DNA of 64,000 nt from Nocardioides dongkuii (GTDB lineage: Bacteria > Actinomycetota > Actinomycetes > Propionibacteriales > Nocardioidaceae). The translations under genes and the position numbers were made by a program. The stretch lies in assembly GCF_014127485.1 (NCBI RefSeq), contig NZ_CP059903.1, positions 744,001 to 808,000 of the forward strand. The letters run 5' to 3'. This document shows, one piece after another, positions 23,422 to 32,604 of the stretch (its first letter is position 1; each line of letters starts with the position of its first letter). The notes beneath the pieces are model-generated. The model was not told the DNA's origin. It saw nothing but the letters and a program-made list of their open reading frames with translations, and ran no database searches.

Positions 23422-24632
23422 GCCAGCCGCTGCCCGAGGCCCTGGCCACGGTGCGCGCCCACCTGCTCGACCCCGACCTCCTCGTCCGGGCGGTCGCCGG
23501 CGGCCGCCGGCGCGGGTCGCAGCCGCGGTGGCGCCGGGTGGAGCTGCGGTACGTCGACCTGAAGGCCGGCCGCCACCTGCAGGTCACGGCGTACGACGAG
23601 ACCCAGGCGCACACCGCCAACCACGCGGTCGGGGACGAGGCCCGCGAGGCCGTCGACGCGCTGCTCGAGGAGCCGTTCGGCAACTGGCACGTCGAGACCA
23701 CGACGCAGAGCCACCAGCTGCGGGTCACCAAGAAGCTCGAGGCGGTGCTGCACACCAGCGACCGCGCCGCGCCGGTCGAGGCCGACCGCGGCCACGACCG
23801 CGGGAAGGACCGGCTGCTGCCGGCCGACGACCCGGTCTTCCGGGTCCTCGGGCTCACCGACGCCCAGGGGCGGATCAAGCCGAGCCGGCAGTCGAAGTAC
23901 CGCCAGGTGGAGGAGTTCCTGCGGCTGCTCGCCGCGACCCTCGACGATGCCCTGGAGAAGGGCCACCTGCGCCGGCCCACCGACGACGACCCGCTGCGGA
24001 TCGTCGACCTCGGGTGCGGCAACGCCTACCTCACCTTCGCCGCCCAGCGCTACCTCGGGGCCGTCCGCGGGCTGCCCGTCGTGGTCACCGGCGTCGACGT
24101 CAAGGAGCAGTCCCGCGAGCACAACAGCCGGGTCGCCGAGGAGCTCGGCGTCCAGGCGGAGTTCGTCGTCGGCACGATCGGCGGCGTGGAGCTCGACCCC
24201 GCGCCGGAGGTCGTGCTCGCGCTGCACGCCTGCGACACGGCTACCGACGAGGCGCTCTCCCAGGCGGTGCGCTGGGGGGCGCAGGTGGTGCTCGCCGCGC
24301 CCTGCTGCCACCACGACGTCGCCGCGCAGCTGCGCACGGCGCCCACGCCCGCGCCGTACGCCCTGCTCACCCGGCACGGCATCCTGCGCGAGCGGCTCGC
24401 TGACACGCTCACCGACGGCCTGCGCGCCGCGCTGCTGCGCATCGAGGGCTACCGCGTCGACGTGGTGCAGTTCGTCGAGAGCCAGCACACCCCGCGCAAC
24501 ACCATGCTGCGCGCGGTGCGCACCGGGGCGCCGGACCGGGCCGGCAGCGTCCGCGCGGAGTACGACGAGCTGGTCACGAGCTGGGCGGTCCGGCCGCGGC
24601 TGGCCGAGCTGCTGGACGCGGGCCGTGGCTGA
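23418..24632 (+). CDS. SAM-dependent methyltransferase (METTL25/RRNAD1-like fold)
   Basis: 404-aa class I methyltransferase. The SAM-binding motif I is VDLGCGNAYLTFAAQRYL (about residues 196-213), the acidic motif II is TGVDVKEQS, and the late motif LHACDTATDEAL is followed by LAAPCCHHDVAAQL, a combination seen in the Methyltransf_32/METTL25-like family. The N-terminal 180 residues are a separate domain with a DLKAGRHLQVTAYDETQ strand that may bind nucleic acid or protein. GTG 23418 overlaps the 29-codon gene. The substrate is unknown; nothing in the operon indicates RNA or small molecule. Confidence 0.75.
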   Translation: MSQPLPEALATVRAHLLDPDLLVRAVAGGRRRGSQPRWRRVELRYVDLKAGRHLQVTAYDETQAHTANHAVGDEAREAVDALLEEPFGNWHVETTTQSHQLRVTKKLEAVLHTSDRAAPVEADRGHDRGKDRLLPADDPVFRVLGLTDAQGRIKPSRQSKYRQVEEFLRLLAATLDDALEKGHLRRPTDDDPLRIVDLGCGNAYLTFAAQRYLGAVRGLPVVVTGVDVKEQSREHNSRVAEELGVQAEFVVGTIGGVELDPAPEVVLALHACDTATDEALSQAVRWGAQVVLAAPCCHHDVAAQLRTAPTPAPYALLTRHGILRERLADTLTDGLRAALLRIEGYRVDVVQFVESQHTPRNTMLRAVRTGAPDRAGSVRAEYDELVTSWAVRPRLAELLDAGRG

Positions 24633-25614
24633 CCAGCTCCTGGTCTGGCTGGTCGGCGTCCCCTTCGCGCTCGGGACGGCGACCGCCCTCGCGCCGGAGG
24701 ACGTGCCGGCCCTCTTCACCTTCGCCGACCCCGCCATCGTGGAGTCCAGCGGCCTCGTGGCCCGCGACGACCTGGTCGTGACCACCAACGACTCCGGCGA
24801 CTCCGGCCGGGTCTTCACCGTCGACCCCGCCACCGGGCGGACGGTCGGGGTGACCCGCTGGGAGGGGGAGCCGACCGACGTCGAGGCCCTCGCCCCGGCC
24901 GGGCCCGGTGAGGTCTGGGTGGGGGACATCGGCGACAACCCGGGCTCGCGCGACTCCGTCGAGGTGCTGCGCGTGCCCGTCGGCCGTGGCGACCGGACCG
25001 CCGACCCGGAGCGCTTCGAGCTGGTCTACCCCGACGGCCCCACGGACGCCGAGACGCTGCTCGCCGAGCCGGAGACCGGACGGCTGGTGGTCGTGAGCAA
25101 GGAGATCTTCGGCGGCACCGTCTACCGCGCCCCCGCCCGGCTCGACCCCGACGGTCCCAACCGGCTGACCGCCGTCGGTCCCGCGCCCGGCATCGCCACC
25201 GACGGCGCGTTCTTCCCCGACGGCCGGCACGTCGTCGTCCGCGACTACGGCAGCGCGACGGTGCTGACCTGGCCGGCGCTGGACACGGTGGACAGCTTCG
25301 GCCTCCCCGACCAGGACCAGGGGGAGGGGATCGCGGTGGACGAGGACGGCCGGGTGCTGATCAGCACCGAGGGAGCCGCCTCGGACGTGCTCGCCGTGAC
25401 CCTCCCGCGCGAGGTTCGGGCCGCGGTCGCGCCGCCGGAGCCCGCCGAGCCGACGGAGCCCGCCGTACCCTCCGCGCCGCCGGCGCCGGACCCGGCGGAC
25501 GAGACCGAGCCGACCCCGGAGGACCGTCCGGTGTGGCCGTGGTTCCTCGGCGGCTGGCTGGGGGTCGGCGTGCTCGTGGTGCTGCTCCGCTGGCTCTGGC
25601 GGCGGCCGAGCTGA
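24625..25614 (+). CDS. Beta-propeller-like protein with C-terminal membrane anchor
   Basis: 329 aa. Residues 30-260 contain repeated short beta motifs (TNDSGDSGRVFTVDP, VWVGDIGDNPGSRDSVEVLR, EGIAVDEDGRVLISTEGAAS), like soluble propeller proteins of the SdiA-regulated/esterase-like type. An N-terminal hydrophobic stretch may be a signal sequence. A long Pro/Glu-rich linker (about 265-300) leads to one membrane helix (WFLGGWLGVGVLVVLLRWLW) and a short basic tail, so the propeller is probably held on the outer face of the membrane. GTG 24625 overlaps the methyltransferase stop by 8 nt. No enzyme residues could be assigned. Confidence 0.7.
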   Translation: MADQLLVWLVGVPFALGTATALAPEDVPALFTFADPAIVESSGLVARDDLVVTTNDSGDSGRVFTVDPATGRTVGVTRWEGEPTDVEALAPAGPGEVWVGDIGDNPGSRDSVEVLRVPVGRGDRTADPERFELVYPDGPTDAETLLAEPETGRLVVVSKEIFGGTVYRAPARLDPDGPNRLTAVGPAPGIATDGAFFPDGRHVVVRDYGSATVLTWPALDTVDSFGLPDQDQGEGIAVDEDGRVLISTEGAASDVLAVTLPREVRAAVAPPEPAEPTEPAVPSAPPAPDPADETEPTPEDRPVWPWFLGGWLGVGVLVVLLRWLWRRPS

Positions 25615-25662
25615 CCGCGGGCGGGAGTTTGCCGTCGCTGCGCCACGGCTACTGACCCGCTC

Positions 25663-26676
25663 GTGCCCCGCCTGCGCCGTACCTCACCGGACCAGCCGGG
25701 CTGGACCCGGCGGCGTGCGGGCAAGGGCTTCGTCTACCTCGACGACCAGGGGCGCCGGCTGCCCGAGGACGCGGCCCAGCGGGTGCGCGGCCTGGTGATC
25801 CCGCCGGCGTGGCGCGACGTCTGGGTCACGCCGTACCCGAACGGCCACCTGCAGGCGGTCGGCACCGACGACGCCGGGCGGCGGCAGTACCTCTACCACC
25901 CGGTCTGGCGGCAGAAGCGGGACGCGGAGAAGTTCGAGCGGATGCTGGATTTCGGCGCGGCGCTGACCGAGGCCCGCCAGCTCGTGGTCGCCGACCTCGG
26001 GCGCGAGGGGATGCCGCTGGAGCGGGCCTGCGCGGTCGCCGTCCGGCTGCTCGACCTCGGCTACTTCCGGATCGGCAACGACGTGTACGCCGACACCAAC
26101 GGCAGCTTCGGGCTCACCACCCTCGAGCGCCGCCACGTGCGGCGGCGCCAGGACCGGCTGGTGTTCACCTTCACCGGCAAGTCGGGGGTGGACCACCGCA
26201 TCGAGATCGACGACGCGGTGGTGATCGAGACGCTGGAGGCGATGCGCCGCCGGCGCGGGGTGGACGCGCGGCTGCTGTCCTACAAGGAGGGCCGCGACTG
26301 GCGCAGCCTGCTGCCGGCGCTGGTCAACGAGTACGTCCGCGCGTCGACCGGGCTGGAGGCCACGGCCAAGGACTTCCGCACCTGGCACGCCACCGTCCTC
26401 GCCGCCGCGGCGCTCGCCGAGAGCCCCGAGCCCGGGCAGACCAAGGCCTCCCGGAAGCGGGCGGTGTCGGGGGCGATGAAGGAGGTCTCGTCGTTCCTCG
26501 GCAACACGCCGACCCTGGCCCGCTCGGCGTATGTCGACCCGCGGGTCATCGACGCCTACGAGGAGGGCCGCACGATCTCCGCGACCACCCGGCGGACCTA
26601 CGACAACCCCGACGAGCGCCAGGCCGCGCTGGAGCGGGCCACCCTCGCGCTGATCCGGGACCAGGAGGCCTCCTGA
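25663..26676 (+). CDS. DNA topoisomerase IB
   Basis: Poxvirus-type bacterial topoisomerase IB, 337 aa, which relaxes supercoils through a 3'-phosphotyrosyl intermediate. The N-terminal DNA-binding domain (GFVYLDDQGRRLP, IPPAWRDVWVTPYPNGHLQA) leads to the catalytic domain. The latter has FTFTGKSGVDHRIEI, the conserved TAKDFRTWHATVLAA (Arg/His) and, near the end, TPTLARSAYVDPRVI, whose Tyr290 is the expected nucleophile. It is complete. GTG 25663 begins the typical basic N-terminus. The gene follows the six-gene operon after a 48-nt gap and may have its own promoter: TACTGA lies 7 nt before the start. Confidence 0.92.
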   Translation: MPRLRRTSPDQPGWTRRRAGKGFVYLDDQGRRLPEDAAQRVRGLVIPPAWRDVWVTPYPNGHLQAVGTDDAGRRQYLYHPVWRQKRDAEKFERMLDFGAALTEARQLVVADLGREGMPLERACAVAVRLLDLGYFRIGNDVYADTNGSFGLTTLERRHVRRRQDRLVFTFTGKSGVDHRIEIDDAVVIETLEAMRRRRGVDARLLSYKEGRDWRSLLPALVNEYVRASTGLEATAKDFRTWHATVLAAAALAESPEPGQTKASRKRAVSGAMKEVSSFLGNTPTLARSAYVDPRVIDAYEEGRTISATTRRTYDNPDERQAALERATLALIRDQEAS

Positions 26677-26702
26677 CCGGCGCGGCTGGGTACCGACCTC
26701 CC

Positions 26703-27197
26703 GTGGACATCACAGTGGTGGAGGGCGACATCACGACCCAGAAGGTCGACGCGGTGGTCAACGCCGCCAACCGCGGGATGCGCGGCGGCGGCGGGGTCGA
26801 CGGCGCGATCCACCGGGCCGGCGGACCGGCCGTGCTGGAGGACTGCGTACGCCGGTTCCCCCGCGGGCTCGCGACCGGCGACGCCGGCTGGACGACGGCC
26901 GGGGAGATGCCCGCCCGGTGGGTGATCCACGTCGTCGGCCCCAACTACAACGCCGGCGAGACCGACCGCTCCCTGCTCACCTCGTGCTACCGCCGCGCGC
27001 TCGAGGTCGCCGACGAGCTCGGCGCCCGCACCGTCGCGTTCCCGCTCATCAGCGCCGGCATCTACGGCTGGCCCAAGGACGACGCGGTCGCCGCCGCCCT
27101 CGAGGTCTTCCGCTCCGCCGACACCCAGGTGACCGAGGCCCGGATCGTCGCCCTCGGCCGCCCGTCGTACGACCTGGTCCGACGGTCGTTGGGGTAG
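26703..27197 (+). CDS. Macrodomain protein, O-acetyl-ADP-ribose deacetylase type
   Basis: 164-aa macrodomain of the YmdB/MacroD class, which removes acetyl from O-acetyl-ADP-ribose or mono-ADP-ribose from acidic residues. Motifs include the N-terminal VEGDITTQKVDAVVNAANRG, the GGGGVDGAIHRAGG loop that binds the distal ribose and holds the catalytic Asn/Asp, and FPLISAGIYGWP near the phosphate site. Start GTG 26703 gives the canonical VDITVVEGDI beginning, 26 nt after the topoisomerase stop. The stop codon lies inside the left arm of a palindrome. A role in ADP-ribose turnover is family-based. Confidence 0.92.
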   Translation: MDITVVEGDITTQKVDAVVNAANRGMRGGGGVDGAIHRAGGPAVLEDCVRRFPRGLATGDAGWTTAGEMPARWVIHVVGPNYNAGETDRSLLTSCYRRALEVADELGARTVAFPLISAGIYGWPKDDAVAAALEVFRSADTQVTEARIVALGRPSYDLVRRSLG

Positions 27198-27253
27198 TCC
27201 GACACACCTGTGTCGTCCCCCGGCCGGGAGACAGCACGAGTGTGTCGGACTAC
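27194..27253. repeat. REP-like palindrome A (14-bp arms)
   Basis: GTAGTCCGACACAC (27194-27207) is inverted perfectly at 27240-27253. The left arm contains the macrodomain stop codon. It lies between converging genes and could act as a two-way terminator. Palindrome B nearby shares the outer TAGTCCG/CGGACTA ends. Confidence 0.8.
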
Positions 27254-27296
27254 CTCGGTACGCCGAGTCGGCGCTTGTGTCCGCCCGCGGGCGGGA

Positions 27297-27356
27297 TAGT
27301 CCGGCACGTTCCGGTCGTGGACACGGGGGCCCGGACGACCGAAACGTGCCGGACTA
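27297..27356. repeat. REP-like palindrome B (14-bp arms)
   Basis: TAGTCCGGCACGTT (27297-27310) is inverted perfectly at 27343-27356, with an inner CGGTCGT/ACGACCG pair that extends the stem imperfectly. It ends 2 nt from the serC stop. Total length 60 bp, the same as palindrome A. Confidence 0.8.
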
Positions 27357-27358
27357 CC

Positions 27359-28989
<1,631 letters not shown>

Positions 28990-29018
<29 letters not shown>

Positions 29019-29502
29019 GACCGGTCAGGAGCTGGAGGTCGTGCGGGTCGGCTACGACCACCCGGACGCCGTCCGGCTGGTCGAGGAGGTCCAGGCCGAG
29101 TACGTCGCGCGGTACGGCGGCCGCGACGAGTCGCCGGTCGACCCCGCGCTGTTCCTCCCGCCGCGGGGCAGCTTCTTCGTCGGCTACCGGCCCGACGGGG
29201 ACGCCGTCGCCACCGGCGCCTGGCGGCACTCGGGCGTCGAGGCGCTCGGCACCACCCGGACCGCCGAGATCAAGCGGATGTACGTCGTCCCGCGCGCCCA
29301 GCGCCGCGGTCACGCCCGGCGGGTGCTCGCCCACCTGGAGGCGACCGCCCGCGCGGCCGGCTACCAGGCCCTGGTGCTGGAGACCGGGTCGCAGCAGCCC
29401 GAGGCGATGGCGCTCTACGAGTCCGCGGGCTACGAGCTGATCGCGCCGTTCGGCTACTACCGGGACTCGCCGGTCAACCGCTGCTACGGCAAGCGGCTCT
29501 GA
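28990..29502 (+). CDS. GNAT family N-acetyltransferase
   Basis: 170-aa acetyl-CoA-dependent N-acyltransferase. Core motifs: TAEIKRMYVVP beta strand 4, the acetyl-CoA pyrophosphate loop QRRGHARRVL and the late YESAGYELIAPFGYY. An N-terminal segment VRLVEEVQAEYVARYGGRDE may bind substrate. GTG 28990 was used because the fold begins soon after it; it overlaps the zinc-ribbon gene by 29 nt, so the two are probably co-expressed. The acceptor is unknown. Confidence 0.88.
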
Positions 29503-29526
29503 GACGGGCCGGCTGAGGAGCCACCG

Positions 29527-30129
29527 GTGCTGCTGCCGCCGAAGGTCGCGCACGGCGTCGCCGACGGCACGGTGACGCTGGCGTTCCGGCGGTGGCGGGC
29601 GCCCGACGTCCGCCCCGGCTCGCAGTTCCGCACCGTCGCGGGCGTCGTCCGGGTCGAGGCGGTCGAGGAGGTGGACCCCGCGGCGATCACCGACGAGGAG
29701 GCGGCACTCGCCGGCCACCCGAGCGCCGACGCGCTGCGCGCCCGCCTCCGCGACGACGACGCGCCGACGTACCGGGTGGTGCTGGCGTGGGCCGGGCCCG
29801 ACCCACGCGTCGCGCTGCGCGAGGACGCCGATCTCACCGACGCCGACGTCGCCGCGATCGACGCGCGGCTCGAGCGGCTGGACCGCGCCAGCAGCCACGG
29901 GCCCTGGACGATGCGGACGCTCGAGCTCATCGGCCGCCGCCCGCACGTCCGCGCCCCCGACCTCGCCGCGGAGGTCGGCCGCGAGCGCGACCCGTTCAAG
30001 ATCGACGTCCGCAAGCTGAAGAACCTCGGCCTGACCGTCAGCTTCGACGTCGGCTACGACCTCTCACCGCGCGGCCGCGCCTACCTCGCCCGCACGACCC
30101 GCTCAGCACCGGGCGCGCCCGGCCGATGA
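29527..30129 (+). CDS. ASCH/PUA-like domain protein with C-terminal helical domain
   Basis: 200 aa. Residues 1-55 have the ASCH-type pattern (KVAHGVADGTVTLAFRRW, PGSQFRTVAGVVRVEAVEEV), a PUA-like beta barrel that usually binds RNA. The remaining part (about 100-190) is helical, with MRTLELIGRRPHVRAPDLAA then DVRKLKNLGLT, resembling a winged-helix unit. GTG 29527 follows a GAGGAG ribosome site and lies 24 nt after the acetyltransferase. The RNA-binding role is inferred from fold alone; the match is by eye and moderate. Confidence 0.6.
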   Translation: MLLPPKVAHGVADGTVTLAFRRWRAPDVRPGSQFRTVAGVVRVEAVEEVDPAAITDEEAALAGHPSADALRARLRDDDAPTYRVVLAWAGPDPRVALREDADLTDADVAAIDARLERLDRASSHGPWTMRTLELIGRRPHVRAPDLAAEVGRERDPFKIDVRKLKNLGLTVSFDVGYDLSPRGRAYLARTTRSAPGAPGR

Positions 30130-30136
30130 GCCACCC

Positions 30137-30709
30137 ATGCTGCGCCGTGCCCTGGCCTCCCTCGTCGTCCTGCTCGCCGTCGTCCTGACCGCGGGTGCGC
30201 TCGCCGCGCCCGCCGGCGCCGCGGAGCCGGTCGACGACTACGCCGACTACCAGCCGCAGAAGAAGTGCTCCCCGCGCGCCAAGGCCGGCACCGAGGCGCT
30301 CGGCCGCCACCTCGTGAGCAGGTACGGCGGGGCGTACGGCGGCATCTCCCGCGGCTGCACCCCCGGCTCGACCTCCGAGCACCAGGGGGGACGCGCCTTC
30401 GACTGGACCCTGGACGCGGCGAGCAAGCGCGACCGCCGCACCGCGAAGGCGTTCCTGCGCGACGCCTTCGCGACCGATCGCGCCGGCAACCCGCACGCGC
30501 GGGCGCGCCGGATGGGGATCATGTACGTCATCTGGGACGACCGGATCTACTCCGCGTGGAACGAGTTCCGACCCGCGGCGTACCTCAGCTCCGGCTGCCG
30601 GTCGCGCAAGCGCTGCTCCAAGACCCTGCGCCACCGCGACCACGTGCACGTCTCGCTGAGCCGTGCCGGCGGCAAGGGCAGGACGTCCTGGTACGACGGG
30701 CGCCTGTGA
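30137..30709 (+). CDS. Secreted M15-like peptidase or peptidoglycan-binding protein
   Basis: 190 aa with a classic Sec signal peptide (hydrophobic core to residue about 25, cleavage near AGA-AEP). The mature part contains SEHQGGRAFDW and a late HRDHVHVSLS, which match the metal-ligand patterns SXHXXGXAXD and HXH of M15 D-Ala-D-Ala carboxypeptidases. Two cysteine pairs (KKCSPR/RGCTPG and SGCRSR/KRCSKT) suggest disulfides in the exported protein. It begins 7 nt after the ASCH gene. Cell-wall hydrolysis is the likely role, by family; substrate not proven. Confidence 0.7.
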   Translation: MLRRALASLVVLLAVVLTAGALAAPAGAAEPVDDYADYQPQKKCSPRAKAGTEALGRHLVSRYGGAYGGISRGCTPGSTSEHQGGRAFDWTLDAASKRDRRTAKAFLRDAFATDRAGNPHARARRMGIMYVIWDDRIYSAWNEFRPAAYLSSGCRSRKRCSKTLRHRDHVHVSLSRAGGKGRTSWYDGRL

Positions 30710-30741
30710 GCGCCCGCCGCAGCGGGTGCCGCAGCGCCCGC
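30710..30741. terminator. GC-rich nested hairpins between convergent genes
   Basis: GCGCCCGC (30710-30717), GCGGGTGC (30722-30729) and GCGCCCGC again (30734-30741) allow the middle arm to pair with either side (one G-T pair). It begins right after the peptidase stop and ends 10 nt from the citrate synthase stop, so it may terminate both. Confidence 0.45.
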
Positions 30742-30751
30742 CGTGAGGGGC

Positions 30752-31855
30752 TCAGGCGTGCCAGTCGGGGTTCCAGCCCTCGACCTGGTCGGCGCCGCGG
30801 GGCTCGGGGCCGGTGTAGATCGCCGAGGGCCGGATCAGCCGGCCGGTGGTCTTCTGCTCCAGGATGTGCGCCGACCAGCCGCCGGTGCGCGCACAGGTGA
30901 ACATCGAGGTGAACATGTGCGCCGGCACCTCGGCGAAGTCCAGGACGATCGCCGCCCAGAACTCCACGTTGGTCTCCAGCACCCGGTCGGGGCGCCGCTC
31001 CTTGAGCTCCTTGAGCGCGGCCTTCTCGAGCGCCTCGGCCACCTCGTAGCGGGGGGCGTCGAGCTCCTTCGCCGTCCGACGCAGCACCCGGGCGCGGGGG
31101 TCCTCGGCGCGGTAGACGCGGTGGCCGAAGCCCATCAGCCGCTCGCCCTTGTCGAGCAGCCCCTTCACGTAGGCCTCGGCGTCGCCGCTCTCCTCGACGT
31201 CGGCGATCATCCCGAGCACCCGGGACGGCGCGCCGCCGTGCAGCGGGCCGGACATCGCGCCGATCGCGCCGGAGAACGCCGCCCCGACGTCGGCGCCGGT
31301 GGAGGTGATCACGCGCGCGGTGAAGGTGGAGGCGTTCATGCCGTGCTCGGCCGCGGAGGACCAGTAGGCGTCGATGGCCTGGACGTGCTTGGGGTCCGCC
31401 TCGCCCTTCCAGCGGATCAGGAACTTCTCGGCCAGCGTCGCGCCGGCGTCGACGTCGGCCTGCGGGACGACGGGCTGGTGCAGGCCGCGGGCCGACTGCG
31501 CGGCGTACGAGAGCACCATGACGGCGACGCGCGAGAGGTCGGCGCGGGCCTGCTCGTCGGAGATGTCGTAGGTCTGGCGGAAGCCGAACGCCGGCGCCAG
31601 CATCGCGATGGCGGCCTGGACGTCGACGCGCACGTCGCCGGTGTGCACCGGGATGTTGTAGGCCTCGGCCGGCGGGAGGCCGGGGGAGTAGGAGCCGTCG
31701 ATGAGCAGGCCCCAGACGTTCTCGAACGGCACCCGGCCGACGATGTCCTCGATGTCGACGCCGCGGTACCGCAGCGCGGAGCCCTCCTTGTCCGGCTCCG
31801 CGATCTGCGTCTCGAAGGCGACGACGCCCTCCAGTCCGTGGTGGACCTCGGTCAT
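30752..31855 (-). CDS. citA: Citrate synthase 2 (CitA type)
   Basis: 367-aa citrate synthase of the short actinobacterial class that condenses oxaloacetate with acetyl-CoA. Substrate and catalytic regions include PLHGGAPSRVLGMI, GFGHRVYRAEDPRARVL (signature GFGHXXY) and FTCARTGGWSAHILEQ. ATG 31855 was chosen for its product start (MTEVHHGLEGVVAFET) and for AAGGAG 6 nt upstream; a longer reading from 31921 is unlikely. The position near serC and pdxH resembles the arrangement around citA in other actinobacteria. A 2-methylcitrate synthase activity cannot be excluded. Confidence 0.93.
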   Translation of the reverse strand: MTEVHHGLEGVVAFETQIAEPDKEGSALRYRGVDIEDIVGRVPFENVWGLLIDGSYSPGLPPAEAYNIPVHTGDVRVDVQAAIAMLAPAFGFRQTYDISDEQARADLSRVAVMVLSYAAQSARGLHQPVVPQADVDAGATLAEKFLIRWKGEADPKHVQAIDAYWSSAAEHGMNASTFTARVITSTGADVGAAFSGAIGAMSGPLHGGAPSRVLGMIADVEESGDAEAYVKGLLDKGERLMGFGHRVYRAEDPRARVLRRTAKELDAPRYEVAEALEKAALKELKERRPDRVLETNVEFWAAIVLDFAEVPAHMFTSMFTCARTGGWSAHILEQKTTGRLIRPSAIYTGPEPRGADQVEGWNPDWHA

Positions 31856-31928
31856 GGTGGACTCCTTCGTCTCGGCTCCTGCGTCGGGCACCACCTCCGC
31901 AGCGCCCCGGGCATTCTGCACCCATCCC

Positions 31929-31934
31929 TAGGCT
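31929..31934 (+). promoter_or_regulatory. Candidate -10 element for pdxH
   Basis: TAGGCT lies 6 nt before the pdxH ATG at 31941, in a divergent intergenic region with no Shine-Dalgarno sequence on this strand. This suggests a leaderless pdxH transcript. Confidence 0.4.
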
Positions 31935-31940
31935 GTGGGT

Positions 31941-32591
31941 ATGTCGGACCCCGATCTCGACCTGCGCGCGCTGCGCCAGGAGTACGCCGCGGCGGGCCTC
32001 GCCGAGGACGACCTGGCCCCGGACCCGGTGGCGATGTTCCGCCGCTGGCTGGACGAGGCGCTCGCCTCCGGGCTGCACGAGCCGAACGCGATGGTGGTCG
32101 CGACCGTCGGCGCCGACTTCGCGCCGTCGTCGCGGATGGTCCTCCTCAAGGGCGTCTCCGAGGACGGCTTCGTCTTCTACACCAACACCCGCTCGCGCAA
32201 GGGCGAGGAGCTGGCCGGCAACCCGCGCTGCGCGCTGCTGTTCCCCTGGCACCCCCTGGAGCGGCAGGTCCGGGTCGACGGGCTCGCGACGCCGCTGCCG
32301 GCCGCCGCGGTCGCCGACTACTTCGCCGTCCGGCCGCGGGGCTCCCAGCTGGGGGCGTGGGCCTCCCACCAGTCCCGCCCGGTGGCCGACCGCGACGAGC
32401 TCGCCGCGGCGTACGCCGAGGTCGAGGCGCGGTTCGACGGCCAGGACGTCCCCGTCCCCGACGAGTGGGGCGGGTACGTCGTCCGCCCCGAGACCGTGGA
32501 GTTCTGGCAGGGACGCCCCGGCCGGATGCACGACCGGCTGGTCTACCGTCGCGACGGCGAGCGGTGGCGCACGGAGCGGCTCGCGCCATAA
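31941..32591 (+). CDS. pdxH: Pyridoxamine 5'-phosphate oxidase
   Basis: FMN enzyme of 216 aa that oxidises pyridoxamine or pyridoxine phosphate to PLP. FMN-contact segments SRMVLLKGVSEDGFVFYTN and SRKGEELAGNPRCALLFPW are present, with the PRGSQLGAWASHQS loop and the C-terminal signature PDEWGGYVVRPETVEFWQG. ATG 31941 gives the usual N-terminus (MSDPDLDLRALRQEY); a GTG two codons upstream is possible. Linked in function to the PLP enzyme SerC encoded nearby. The ABC exporter genes follow 13 nt later and may share its transcript. Confidence 0.96.
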   Translation: MSDPDLDLRALRQEYAAAGLAEDDLAPDPVAMFRRWLDEALASGLHEPNAMVVATVGADFAPSSRMVLLKGVSEDGFVFYTNTRSRKGEELAGNPRCALLFPWHPLERQVRVDGLATPLPAAAVADYFAVRPRGSQLGAWASHQSRPVADRDELAAAYAEVEARFDGQDVPVPDEWGGYVVRPETVEFWQGRPGRMHDRLVYRRDGERWRTERLAP

Positions 32592-32604
32592 CCGAGGGGT
32601 CCTG

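Noticed and set aside
27194-27356. Possible CRISPR-like repeats
   Set aside because: Only two elements, each a palindrome with a different core, and no regular repeat-spacer pattern or cas genes.
31856-31921. Longer citrate synthase N-terminus from 31921
   Set aside because: The extension contains the AAGGAG ribosome site of the chosen start and is not part of the conserved protein.
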